From Ianthella basta (lineage: Eukaryota > Porifera > Demospongiae > Verongiida > Ianthellidae), in contig OZ025876.1 of the NCBI GenBank assembly GCA_964019415.1, positions 4,328,293 to 4,392,292 of the forward strand: a stretch of DNA of 64,000 nt. Direction: 5' to 3'. Below, piece by piece: positions 40,469 through 60,487 of the stretch. Within the stretch, counting starts at the first letter, position 1, and every line of letters starts with the position of its first letter. Under the pieces are notes generated by a model, which saw nothing but the letters and a program-made list of their open reading frames with translations, was not told where the DNA came from and ran no database searches. The position numbers and the translations under genes are program-made.

Positions 40469-41625
40469 TAAGTGCACCGTGTTGTATAATACAAACACTA
40501 GGGTGTCAGCCCCATGCAGCACTATAATATAATTGAATGTAACAGTGTCAAAAGAATCACAATGGGCATAGTTCTTTAAGGGCAGCTTGTCCTTTTCAGC
40601 CACATCCTCTGCAGTGCCTTCCGCACTCTTCCATCTCTGCATGCCTCCTCCAGTACCCATATCACCCTCTTATCATCCTTCATGCTCTCCCATCCACACC
40701 ACTATCTCATTCATCAGCCTTGCCATTTCTCTCCTCTCTTCTGCCACAAATACACACCGGCACAAGTGCTTGACATCTTCCACTGCCACAGTTCGTACAA
40801 ATTCGTTCGCCCTACTTAACCCACACCATCTGCCAGTTTCTACCCTTAATTCTGCTGCTCCCCCTCGTAGTTTCACCATCATCCTCCTTTGGATCTTACA
40901 CTCTATCTTCACACACCGCGCCTTGCATTCGGCATCCATTAAACTCCCAATCACTTCCAGCTTTGGCCGTTCCCTAGCTGCTTCCCTCCATACTTCTCTC
41001 ACTTCCCTCCATGCTATGTCCTTCAACACCTGCTTTACTCCTTTCAATGTCAACCCACTCATGGCCTCGGCATCTAACCCCTTCCATTTGAACCTCACCA
41101 AACTTTGTTGCAGCTCTTTCACCCACCGCACTTTAATTACACCCTGCTTCCAAGGCTTCAAGCATCACAACTTTCAATAACCTGCCATCAGTCATCCTCA
41201 TTACCTGCACCCAGAACTCAATACTTCTCTTCATTGCCACCCATTTCATTGGTAGCATGTTCATCTCAAATTGCAGGGAGACCAAAGGGTGTAGTCTCCC
41301 CACCCCTAAAAAGATTCTTGCCACCCGCATCTGCACATTTTCAACTGGCTCGAGTTGCGCTCTACCACCCCATACCTCTGTCCCATACATAGCACAGATT
41401 CAACAAGAGATTCCATCAGCCTCACAAAGGTAGCTCTCTCACTTCCCCCACGGTGGCCCTGCACCTTCTGAGCCAGTCACTTAGTGCTCTTGCTCCCGCC
41501 TTTCCTCTCTCCTCCACCATTCTCGTACCTTGCAGGTGCTCATCAATCACACACCCAAGATACTTGTACTCCTGCACCACCGCAATCTCTTCACCTCCAA
41601 TGCAATATTATCCAATATCCAATAT
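40421..41625 (-). mobile_element. 5'-truncated LINE fragment with (AAT)n tail
   Basis: Reading the minus strand from 41625, a broken ORF contains 'YKYLGCVIDEHL', then 'YGTEVWGGR..LEPVENVQMRVARIFLGV', then a Lys/Arg-rich tail (41161-40673). This is the C-terminal region after the reverse-transcriptase fingers and palm in non-LTR retrotransposons. There are stops near 41420 and a frameshift near 41150. The element ends in 16 ATT units (40421-40468), which on its own strand is an (AAT)n 3' tail. It replaces about 30 bp of spacer present in copy B. Confidence 0.75.
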
Positions 41626-41744
41626 ATACATTATACACAATGTACCCGTATGTAATGTGTATGATTACAACAATGGGCAGACATACTGACATGTACTAGC
41701 TGTCTATACTGCTCCACTGTCAAGGAGGCAGTGTTTGACAGGGG

Positions 41745-41866
41745 AATGCCTACAGAAGACACACTTCACTCTGCTCTTCGCAGGCTCAAACTCATCACAT
41801 TACCCATGGATAGCCTTCTTCTGTGCACTTGCCGCGTAACTTCCCTTGCCTGTTCTTCCCCAATTT
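41745..41866 (-). pseudogene. Relic of minus-strand Cys-rich gene, copy C
   Basis: Aligns with the ORF starting at 27673. As in copy A, an extra T breaks the start codon (AATTGGGG). A deletion after 'EEGYPW' brings a stop. Another relic of the same motif ('GVKCVFCRHT') lies at about 39520-39560 because of the local duplication. Confidence 0.5.
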
Positions 41867-42105
41867 TGGGTGAGATTTTGGGCCACTACAAAAGAACGCC
41901 AGTTATGGGAGTGCCAAGTGCATGACGTAAGGGGAACAGTCGCCGTGTTCCCTCTTATTTCCATGCATACTACACACAGCCACAAGATGCGCCCCCTGAG
42001 GGCTCGAGTAACTGCATGGCCATCCGTAGCGAGGTGTACTTGTATCGTGCCCGTAGTCAGCGATTCCCTCCATTCCATACACGCGTATCCCTGCAAGCTT
42101 AAGCA

Positions 42106-42855
42106 ATGGACAGGCAAGGAAAGTGGTGGGGGAGGTGCACTGCGGTCGACTGTGTCTGTAGTATTTACACGAAAGAAGACCTAGCAGATAAGCTGCATTG
42201 TGACTACTGCCATCATCCCCCCGGAGTGCACACCCTTCTTGGAAAGTGCACAGGGTGCAACCAGTGTGATGGCTATGAAGTGGATGGAGAAGAACCAGAT
42301 GGACTGGGTAAAGAAGAACCAGACGGAGCGGGTGAATGTAATTACTGCGGCTGCTCCCCAGAGAAACATGGTTAGTAGCTATACTACGGTTTGGCTTCTT
42401 TATAATGTTATTGCAATACATTGTAGCTATTTGTATGTAGTGCATTATAATTATACGTATGTGTGTGAGTTGTTGGGACAATTCAGGTTCAGTTAGGCAA
42501 GTGGGGTCTCCTTATCAAAGTTGCTACCGTAGAGTGTGATTATTGTAGATGCTTTGCTTAACTGCTCGCAGAGGTGAAGAAGACATTAGCAGTATTGCAA
42601 TCTGGCAGCGTGCCATCACGTACAGGCACTCCAGCCAACACACCTGCCACTGCACCAGCCATTCTGCCAACACACCCACCAGCCACTGGACCAACCCATC
42701 CAACAGCACTTGCTAGTCAATATGGCTACTTGTGCAAGTTTCCTGGTTGCCAGAAACCATGTTTTGTGTAGGGACAGAAAGTACATGATTTCTGTGGATG
42801 TACACATGCTTCCGCATACTCTGCAAGTGCATTTGCATAACTGTGTGCATAGCAT
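42106..42855 (+). pseudogene. Cys-rich zinc-binding-like gene, copy C, truncated
   Basis: Exon 1 (42106-42370, 265 bp, phase 1 end) is intact: 'MDRQGKWWGRCTAVDC', Cys/His pairs, 'LGKCTGCNQCDGYEV', an acidic stretch and 'CNYCGCSPEKH'. Exon 2 (from 42573) starts in the right phase but has TAG at 42768-42770 where A and B have GAG, inside the Cys4-like motif 'GCQKPCFV'. Similarity to the other copies stops near 42855, and exons 3 and 4 are absent. This copy gives the best view of the original exon 1. Confidence 0.6.
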
Positions 42856-42859
42856 GTGC

Positions 42860-44169
42860 CATGCATGCTATTTCTCACCTGTAGCATAACCCATTTGCAT
42901 GCTACATTACAATTTGCAAGCTATAGCTAGCTAGCTAACTGATGATGGCATTCTCCACTAGATCTAGTTTTCCTTCACATGCTATTGAAATACCCTCTTC
43001 TCATCTTCCTGCCTTGTTTGGCAGTCAAAGAGTTAAAGTTAGTTCAACCAAGAGTATACTATTGGTTGAACTACAAGCACTCCATCAGTTGGCACATGCA
43101 TGCATGACAACAGACGGGTAACTGGTAGGGTGAGCTGATGGTAACTATTGTTTGGATGCAGGTCTGTATGCAGTGATTAGTGTATTAATTCCCCATCCAA
43201 TGTTGCACTTTTGATGTAATATAAACTGCCGCTGTATGTTGTATGGGACATTATTGTTGGTTGCCATGGCAATGCCAAAAACATCAAAGGAAAAGACTGG
43301 GGTATATATTGTATATACCCCAGCTAGCCGGGTTATAAATTCACCAGGAGCTCTGGGCTCTTATTTTCAGCCAATCTGCTTCATGTCCAAAGTTTACTTT
43401 ATTTTAAAATTGTTGTTCACTTTTCACACCTTTTGCATCGAGCAGCTGCTGTCCACATTGCATGCATCACTTTCTCGCAACACGTGCATGTGTCGCCTTG
43501 TTATGTCATGCCAGTGTATGCTCATGACATCCCATGATTGAGCATGACTTGCTGTGTGCATGCTATGTTCATGCAAGAAAGGAATGGTGGATGTAGCAAG
43601 ATGCGCTGGGAAGTGGCCATTTCTCTACTGAATACAACATGTTCCCACTGCTGCACAGTGCTGCAACAAGCTAAAGCGTTTCCGTGCAAGCGGGGCATGC
43701 TCTACACACTTACAGTGGCTGCCTCGTCTCCATTCTGCAGCTACAGCGAATTCAGATGATGTTTTCCGCAAGTAATCCAAACTTGGTAAAGTTTGGCGTA
43801 CGTAACAACTTACTGCGAACCTGTATCCCGTTGTGGAATATTTTCAGAGACCCAAGACATCGGAATGACGGTTGCCGCGCTGAAACGTCCTTCGCGTAAA
43901 CCTCATTGCAATCGAAGTAGCTACGTAGTTTATACTATAGTTCCTCTGGCCAAGGCGACAACAGCAGCGCTTCTACAAAAAGAATCCTTCCGAGTACTTG
44001 CGCATTCCTTCTAATCCCCTACGCGCTTGGCAACGAAACTTTCGAGGGTTCGGCGAATCGGCTTCGTTCTTCTTAACTTTTGAAAAACAATAAGCCAATT
44101 ATAGTACGCTAAGCCGGCCTATATGCTTTTTATTTCACTCGCCCTCGGGCGCGAATTATAACGTATAGA
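42860..44169. other. Spacer before gene D
   Basis: No repeat of the A/B/C unit and no convincing exon. Positions 43000-43090 contain a short inverted repeat around 'GTTCAACC...GGTTGAAC'. From about 43690 the sequence becomes richer in CpG, as expected of an active promoter flank. Confidence 0.4.
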
Positions 44170-44177
44170 TCACGTGA
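44170..44177. promoter_or_regulatory. TCACGTGA palindrome upstream of gene D
   Basis: Ends 12 bp before the gene D start codon, so it lies in the 5' UTR or core promoter. Shared with genes B, C and F. Confidence 0.5.
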
Positions 44178-44189
44178 TGTCCATACAAA

Positions 44190-53021
<8,832 letters not shown>

Positions 53022-54878
53022 ACACAGCTTCAAGCAGCTATGACTTTTCTATGGGCCTAAATTTGTTGTACTATTTATAATGATTTCTTCGAATCTTCCT
53101 TTTATGTATATACTTGTGTACATGGGATGCTACTCAAGAAGCTGCAAGCATTCAAACTTGACCCTATACCAGTTCTAGCTTCCGATCAGTGTAGGCCTAT
53201 ACAATATTTTTAAGAGCATAATTATGCATAAGTAGCTATAGACATGCATGCATAATTATAATGGCATGGCCTCTGCAGCATACGTGGCTGCTTAATTAAG
53301 CTGTTTATATTATTATAACATTGTGAATTACAGTAGACATATTAGTCATGAAACATTAATATCCTGTGCATATACGTATGTCCTTGTGAACCTCCCATAA
53401 TTATGAATTATAATAATATAATTGCAGGAATTGACTTATATGTGCGGCCTAGGTGTATACATTTCAGCATATTAAAATAATTATAATGCTTGCAGAGATA
53501 TACACAATGTATGCATACACGTACACTCTACCTGCGTATCATGCATAATGCATCCATGATCAGTCAAATTCATGCATCATGCATAGCTGTCTCATGATAC
53601 CATATGCCTATATACTGTAGGTATACAGTATAATAGTAAACTTGAAGTTATGGATTTCTGGTAGTTCTCTTGAAAGTCACTAGCTAGCCAAAAATCTCTT
53701 TACAAAACGTTTCGATCGGCAGCTGACTACTGCTTCTGCAGTGGTAATTTGCTTACAGGTGTGTGGTGGTTAAATAAGTGAGGGTGACAGTGGTGATTGG
53801 TGCTTGAGATGGTGAAGGTTGGGTTTGCAAGGGGTGGGAGTGACGTTGAATGAAAGAGGTCAGGTATTCATTTTGGGCTAAGGCTTGAGAAATTGTTTGT
53901 TCTTAAGCTTCTTACATGCAATCTAGTGACTAGGGGACAATGTGAGGGCAAGAGCAGGTTTGCGAATGCAAAGTCTATACTACTGCTATTTTGTGTGCTA
54001 GGGGGTGATGAGAGGAAATTTCAAGGTACTTGTACTCGTGCATTAATACAAACTTTGCAATACCTACTACAGTAATTATGCAAGTTTACAAACTTAAGCA
54101 ATAAACTATTATCAAAGGAAAATTACAAGATTTAACTGAAACTGCATTGTCATGGCTAATATAGACAATGTTGATCAGTCCTGCAACTGTTCCATGTCAA
54201 TTATATTGATACCAAGCACACTAGTCCTGTAGTCCAATCATGAAATAAACCTCTGATCTTTTAGTATCCTTTAAAGCAGACAGTGAAAGGAGCAAGAAAT
54301 ACGAAATTATAGCAGTGCAATGCCCATAAATTATAGTGCTGTTTAAGAGCATCTACATACAAACAATACAATACAAAAGTACGAACTATGATATACGCAC
54401 ATACATACAGATACACTTTATGCACACACACATGCACGCGGGCGCATGCACACACGCACGCACACAAATACACACACACACAATGTCAGACACATAACAT
54501 ACACGTGCATCCAGGGAAGCGATCAAAGGTGTCACTTAGCTTTCCATCCTATCCACTTTGTTCACAATCATAAAACTGCACGGCAAACTGGTAATTGTTG
54601 CGCTGTTTGTAGATCATTTCATATAGCCGTGGTCAGCCAAATAAGGAAACATTTGTAGTTGAAAGGTACAAAGTGTAGTTTTTTTGTGACTTTCCCACGT
54701 TACAGGTTACACGTAGGTCAAATTACACAAATCTAAATGTCTCTATTCTTCAGTGCATATTTAGATTGCTCCAGGAATCAAATTTGAATAAATTTGTTGC
54801 TCTACGCAAAATTTAAGATGATTCGTTTAGGGAACATTTACTTATATGCACACCATATAATTCACAACATGCACTCAC
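53022..54878. other. 3' flank of gene D and spacer
   Basis: Positions 53040-53640 match the flank of the duplicate E (62340-62960), so the duplication covered the 3' UTR. At 53705-53745 the complement contains 'GATCGAAACGTTTTG' after a short hairpin, a pattern seen at retroelement ends. A CA/GT-rich tract is at 54420-54482. No gene was seen. Confidence 0.45.
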
Positions 54879-55361
54879 TTATTTCTCCTTCTCTTTGACA
54901 ATGCAGCTGAAGAAAAGAGGCCCATTAGCTCCATCCACAGCAACTGTCATCCAGACAGGATTCACCCACAACTCTTCACAACAAGAGTAGAGAATTTTGA
55001 AAATAAAGCAAGGAGGATAATGTCCAGTGGAGATTGCTCTGTCAAGTTCTTTAGGAGACTTTCCCTTGGGTGGCACGAAGTTTTGCTCTGTGACCTGCAA
55101 AGAGCATGAAATTAATACACAGCAATGCAAAGTACAGTCTTTATATCAATACAGTCTAAGTATAATCTTTATGACTTAGTAGAAGATTTAAATTTAACTT
55201 ACAATGCAATGTCCATCAATGACTGCAGCCCATCCAGGGCCAGTCATCTTCTCTGGCCTTGCTAAAAGTTGCTGCTGACCAGTACCAAACTGAAATTGAG
55301 CAACAGCATCACTGCTGGTGGTCCTTGTCCACTTCCCATGCTGTAGTATATCATTCAGCTT
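54879..55361 (-). CDS. Last two exons of an unrecognised minus-strand gene
   Basis: Exons 55361-55203 (53 codons, phase 0) and 55094-54879 (71 codons plus stop) join across a clean GT-AG intron. The first reads 'KLNDILQHGKWTRTT' and ends 'GWAAVIDGHCI'. The second runs from 'VTEQNFVPP' through 'SCCEELWVNPVWMTVAVDG' to a Lys/Glu-rich end. It is a small beta-rich-looking C-terminal domain I do not recognise. It probably belongs with the coiled-coil exons at 57263-57740, which run the same way. Confidence 0.5.
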
Positions 55362-55384
55362 CTGTTGCATGGAGGAACATATAT

Positions 55385-55765
55385 ATAGAACACACACACC
55401 AACACACAACCAAGCTACATCTACCCAATCCTAGGACTCAATTTTATCACACAAGATTTGAGTTTCAAGGGGCCAAGATCTTTAACAAGCTACCTAAGAA
55501 TACTCAAGATTTAAAGGAGAAGAAGCTATTTAGAGATGCCGTGCTTAGGCTCAGTAGCAGTTCTACTTTGCAACTAGAACTATCCATTTCCAATTGAACA
55601 CAATTTTTTCCTACTTGCTTGTGATGTGTTTAATTGTTTTACTGTCCAGAACCAAATTTTTGTTTTGCTTTGATCCAAGACCCGTACAAAAATCTACTGT
55701 GTATTGTAGATACGGCAATCCTGTTGCAAAAAAATTCTATCTTCTATCTATCTATCTTGTAAAGT
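55385..55765 (+). mobile_element. LINE 3' fragment with TATC-repeat tail
   Basis: A plus-strand reading contains 'FYHTRFEFQGAKIFNKLPKN' and '..LKEKKLFRDAVLRL', the usual closing segment of LINE ORF2 proteins. It ends in CTATC/TATC repeats at about 55737-55760, a tail different from those of the other two LINE fragments in this window. It lies in an intron of the minus-strand gene. Confidence 0.65.
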
Positions 55766-57262
55766 GGCCGCGTGCTTGACGCTCTCTGTTTGCTAGGCTC
55801 AAAACCATCTTTTTTTATATTTTGCCGTGTATCCAAAGAACGCAAACTGTTTCTAGAACATGTTTATGTAATATTTTCGTAGTAGGAAGCTTACCTAACT
55901 ATTCTCCTGCGAGGTACAGCCCCAAATACAACAGAGGTCAATGAACCGTTGGCCAATAATGGCAGACAGGCGAATTATGGCATTACCGCTTAGGGTAGCT
56001 TTTTAGCCAGCACACTCCTCCAGGCACAAAGTTACAATTACATTCTCATTCAGAAGACAAACCTAGAAAATCTTTAACATGAGGTTTTGAAGCCTGTGAT
56101 CCGGAGACAATTGGCATCTCCTACACAAAGTAATGGAAGTGATAGTTAATTTAAAGGATGACAAAGCACAACATTAACCTTTAACCACGACAATTTGCAC
56201 CATCATGTACACTGTCTTGGCGTTAATGAAATAATTCAAATGGTAGCAGTTAACATATATCTGCCTCACAAGACAGAAGTAACAATGACTAGAGTAGATT
56301 ACATAACAAAGGTTGAGCAAAACAGAGAGGCAGCGAAATGAGATTACTATAAATATGATCCCTAGGACACTAATGTTGAAATGGAAGACAATAAGAACAT
56401 CAGAGTGCAATTAGTGGATGGTAGGCTATAGTGGCCCTTCACTGGTAATCATGCATGTGCTCTATGCCAAATTATAAATTAAAGATCATTCTATGTGCAA
56501 TATATCATCTCATATATCCCTCAACACATCCATGAACACGAACAACACATTCACTCCAGATCCCAAGCAGGCTTAGCTAGAGAGCAAAGGAGAAGGGCAA
56601 CACCATGAAGGTGAGAGGAGGGAGTACCGGAGTGAAGAATGGTGGTACCACAAATGGTAGAGACGCCATTGCCAGGCCAATGAGACTCATACAAAGTTGG
56701 AAGATCAATGTTCTTAGTCTTCATTGTATCCAGAACAGAGCATACCATGCATACAGTGAAAAAATCGCATGGAAGAAATTTTCTCAATTTTGTTCAAACC
56801 GAACATTTTCCAGTTTAAACTTAGCGACTGAAGCCTCCTCAGTTGAAGGGCATGTTCGGGCACAGAACAGCAAAATAGCACTTAAATGGAATAATCACTT
56901 CTGCTGTTACATGGCGGCCATCATATTATGATGTTTGCATATAATTATCATCATAGGAGAGAAATTTCTTAAATGAAAATCTCATGAATTTGGTAAATCA
57001 CGAAAATCACAAGCATTAAACATCGTGAAATATTCCCACTATATGGCAGTTGAGCACTTTGATCACTCAAGGATGCAAGAGAAGAAACATTCTAACAACT
57101 GATTCTTGTCCTTGACTTGGTGTGGACAAACCCACATGACACAGTAAGGGTTGAAGACTAGTCTCGTACCCAGACTGTTTTCTCGCCTCAATTTTTATAT
57201 TATGACATCATCAGGAGGCGAGAAAGGGTCTGACACTGAGTGATATCAAGACTCACTTGTAC
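55766..57262. other. Intron or spacer with LINE endonuclease remnant
   Basis: The minus-strand reading 56760-56560 resembles an endonuclease fragment of a non-LTR element ('LYESHWPGNG', 'LHSGTPSSHLHGVALLL'), much decayed. A possible minus exon at about 56115-56060 ('EMPIVSGSQASKPHVKD') has phases that do not fit its neighbours, so I do not call it. Confidence 0.35.
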
Positions 57263-57740
57263 CTCTCGTTGTTCACATTTCTCTTTTAACTGCTGTACAG
57301 CAGTGTCATGATCAGCTATTACAGCCTATGTACACAGTAAAATAGCATTATGAGTACAATACACACAACAGATGCATGGACATTTCAGGAGTGATGCTAT
57401 TTGTGAACACAAACACACAGGAGTATAGAGGGTCAAAGAAGGAAAGGTCAAAATTAAGGCAGACTCTGGCTGTTCATGCAAAAGCAAGAACAGGGTTTGC
57501 TGGTAGCCACCAAACATACTATCACATGTGAACAACATAATATTATAATTTGAACAGCAACATTTTAAATACCACCATTAAATGATAACTGATAAAGGTT
57601 CCAGTACAGCAACTATACCCACCTGTAACTGACAAGTCACTTTTGCTTCATGTTCTGTCCTTGCAGCATTCTCCTCTCTTGCTTCTTGAAGTGTCACTTG
57701 CAGAGATGTGATTTGTTTTTTTGAGACCATCAGAGTCAGT
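57263..57740 (-). CDS. Two coiled-coil exons, minus strand
   Basis: Exon 57740-57623 (118 bp, entered in phase 2) reads 'LTLMVSKKQITSLQVTLQEA' then 'REENAARTEHEAKV'. Exon 57325-57263 (63 bp) reads 'AVIADHDTAVQQLKEKCEQ'. Both have GT-AG borders and heptad-like Leu/Ala/Val spacing. They lie between the kinase ORF and the C-terminal exons at 54879-55361. In sponge TKL-like kinases a coiled coil often follows the kinase domain, so they may be one gene (inference). Confidence 0.45.
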
Positions 57741-58585
57741 CTGGGATTGGGAAGAATGGGAAATTAAGACAACTAGATGGTGGACTGTTTTCATACCCAC
57801 ACTATATAATGAGAGCTGTCCAGTCTTGCCATCAAATGGGTCAAAGGGGTTGAATGATTAAAAATAAATCCAATCCTAACCCTAAAGGTGAAGGGTTAAA
57901 GTTTATCTTGGTATCATTCTGGTTCTAGTGTTGGTGGCAAGACTGGACATGAATAACTATATCGAAACATTGATCTTCAAACATTTTACAGGAAGAGGGT
58001 CAGAGGGGGGAGCTGAGCTACATAATTGGAGAGAAAGGGAGGCACCAACCCCTATTGCCAAATACACACACTCTGTCGCACAAGAGGTACACGAAGTGCA
58101 TATGTAGCTACATGATCTGCAAGCTACACACAATCAGTTACTTATACACCAGCACATGTGCAATGGATACAGGGAAGAAAGTGTATAATTATCAAGCCAA
58201 ATAAATAATAGTTAGTTATAATAGAACTCTATGGCTACTAAACAATCTCCAAATGAAGAAAACTATCCGCCATCTAGGCATTTCAGCTTTGACAAAGACG
58301 ACGACGGTTTTGAGACTGGTTGAGACCCGTATCCAAGCCTTTCCAGTCTGTGAATATGCCTCCAGTAGCCTGGAGGCAGTAGTTCACGTCTTGGGGTCTC
58401 AAACCTTTTCCGCAAGGGCCAAGAAACGGAAGAAGCACCATCTCTAATGTTTTGGCTAATCTGGAGTTCCACCTGCTCGAAAATATCTCTAACGGGAAAC
58501 TAGCATACAGGAAGCTCCATGCTTCGGCGGTCAGTGCTGGTACCAGAGAAACATCAGTAGCCAGCCAAGTCGATGAGGAGAAGCT
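57741..58585. other. Gap between coiled-coil exons and kinase ORF
   Basis: No exon was securely recognised. An open minus-strand reading at 58472-58263 ('LRKRFETPRRELLPPGYW') has no clear splice sites. Confidence 0.4.
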
Positions 58586-59498
58586 TCAGGAGAATCTTCG
58601 AGGTGCATAATCAAAGCACACCTCCACTTCTTCTGCCATGGCCAGCAAATGGTCGTAGATTGATGCAATATCTGGCCTCTCCTGTGGATCATCCTTCAAG
58701 CAGGAAAGAATAAGAGGCTTCAGAGGATGATTTTCCTTCAATTTAGCAAGGTCCTCTCTGCGACGGTTAACCTCGGTCTTCATACCGATACCAACCAGAT
58801 TCACACGAGGAGACTGCTGAGTGGCTATTTCCAACATGAGCACACCGAGCGAGAACACATTCAGTTTCTTGTTGTAGCTGGACTCTCCTTGCAGGGCTTC
58901 AGGAGGCATGAAAGTGACAGCCCCTGGTTGAGCTGAGTTGAAGCACTCCGCATTCTTGGCTTTCAGTATCGACTGGCTGAGGTCTCCAATCTTACCCAAC
59001 AGGACGTTCTTGTCCATCAGATCTCGGTGGACAATGGGAGGAGTGCAGGTGTGGAGGAAACGGAGTCCACGCACTATCGCTAGGCATATTTCTAGCTGCT
59101 TCTGAAGACTCAAGTCGTTTCTGCGGCGTTCAAGGAACTACATGTAGAAGGCTCTCCTGCATTTTCTCCATAACGAGCACGGGCTCATCTGTCGTCTCGT
59201 CGTAGAATGCTCCACGGAAGTCCACAATGTGGGGGTGGTCCATTCGTTCCAGAAGTTGACATTCTCGCTTGAAATCCGCCATGACCTGATCAAAGTCGCT
59301 TTGGCCTCTGGCGGCTTCCAACACCAAGCGATGAATCTTCTTTACGGCTACTGGTCTCGCGTCTAGTTCTCCAGAGTGCACTGATCCATACGCGCTTCGA
59401 CCTATTTCACTTCCAATCTTAATGGAGGGGGGCTTCGGGCCGAAATACTGAGCAGAGTTGACCTTCACCCTCGGCCTCGGCTGAAGAGGAGAGGCCAT
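58586..59498 (-). pseudogene. TKL-like protein kinase ORF with a 4-base frameshift
   Basis: Intronless kinase domain in two overlapping frames. The first part (59498-59130) has the Gly loop 'IGRSAYGSV', the ATP-binding Lys in 'PVAVKKI', the helix-C Glu in 'FKRECQLLE' and hinge 'LVMEKMQES'. The second part (from about 59135 down to 58586) has catalytic 'IVHRDLMDKNVLL', 'KIGDLSQS' in place of DFG, 'MPPEAL' (APE) and the C-lobe 'LKPLILSCLKDDPQERPDI'. The frames join if GTAG (plus-strand 59138-59141) is ignored. As it stands, translation would end at residue 122. The activation segment is short, with Ser after 'DL', so activity is doubtful even if joined in frame. Either a pseudogene or an assembly error. 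Confidence 0.72.
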
Positions 59499-60060
59499 CT
59501 TGTAGAACCGGTGCCTTCAAATGATCGTTACGCTCAAGACGCCATTATAAGATGGCGTAGAAGAACAAAGAGACGGGCGTGCGCCTTTGTCAAATGGCGG
59601 CCGGAAGTGGGCTGGGTACGAGGATATTACGCCGCAAAATGGAACAGCCCCACAACGGGCACAATAATGGAATATATTAACCACCACCACACAGTACAAG
59701 TTACAAAATGCGTCTCCAGTATACGTGCCAGTGCTACAAGGACAACACCCACCAGCGCAGCCACCACCACCACCTCTATCACCAGCACCACTGCCACCAC
59801 CATGCACCACCATACAGTCCAAGTTGCAATCGCTGTAGCCAGTATATGCGGCAGAACATACTAGGAAAAACACCACCAGTACAAGTTACACATGGTCACC
59901 ACCACCAGCAGTGCATGTTGCTGATGGTACCCAACATAAGCTCCAGTTACTGTGTATTTGGGATAAGTGCAAGTAGAGTATTTGGGCTTGTTGGTCACAG
60001 CAACCAACCACACTGCAAGTTACAGCGGTGAAAGACTAATGCGTGAAAAAACTGCAATAC
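59499..60060. other. Kinase upstream region with CAC-rich simple sequence
   Basis: ACC/CAC-rich low complexity at 59680-59820 and 59870-59910, with the word CAGTACAAGTTACA recurring at irregular spacing (59691, 59877). No convincing gene. ORFs here are composed of His/Thr or Gly runs. Confidence 0.5.
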
Positions 60061-60400
60061 ATTATAGTGCAAAGCAGTGACACAAGGAGGTGGTGCAACT
60101 GCTGATCATGATTGACAAGACTAGTACAACATGTCTGCTACTGCGAAAAGATAATATAAGCGTAAGTTGTATTGTTGGAGGTAGAGTTGGTCTTAGCATT
60201 GTGTTTATGTGCTTGTCTTATAGGCTGTAGAGACGGCTGTGGTTTGTGCAGCATGGCATGGCCACCTTCCTGTGCTTAGGCTGATGGTTAGAAAGTATGG
60301 CTGCAGTGGATGGGAGAGGAAGGGTGAGTAGCCAATATTAAAGACAGTTTGCTGTGAATCTTGCTATTTATGGACTGTGCTTTTGCAGAATGGTTGGGCT

Positions 60401-60487
60401 CTAAAGAAGACCAGAGCATCTGGTCAAAACGTCGGCAAGGTTTTCAACCCTGTTGTGAAGCTGGTATTGGAGAACCAACCCTTTCTG
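60401..60487. mobile_element. 87 bp insertion with 11 bp target-site duplication
   Basis: The 11-mer ATGGTTGGGCT occurs at 60390-60400 and 60488-60498, once only in gene D (47778-47788). The insert starts with GACCAGA-GCA-TCTGGTC, a 7 bp hairpin, followed by AAAACGTCGG. Long direct repeats of this kind are made by retroelement integration. Confidence 0.7.

Noticed and set aside
40587..41180. Plus-strand 197 aa Ser/Thr/Pro-rich ORF
   Set aside because: Antisense of the LINE fragment, whose minus-strand reading has reverse-transcriptase family motifs.
56060..56120. A further minus-strand exon of the unrecognised gene
   Set aside because: It would end in phase 1, while the next recognised exon must be entered in phase 0, and the phase-1 reading of that exon hits TGA.
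59138..59141. A four-base GT-AG intron in the kinase
   Set aside because: Far below any workable intron size. An insertion or sequencing error is simpler.
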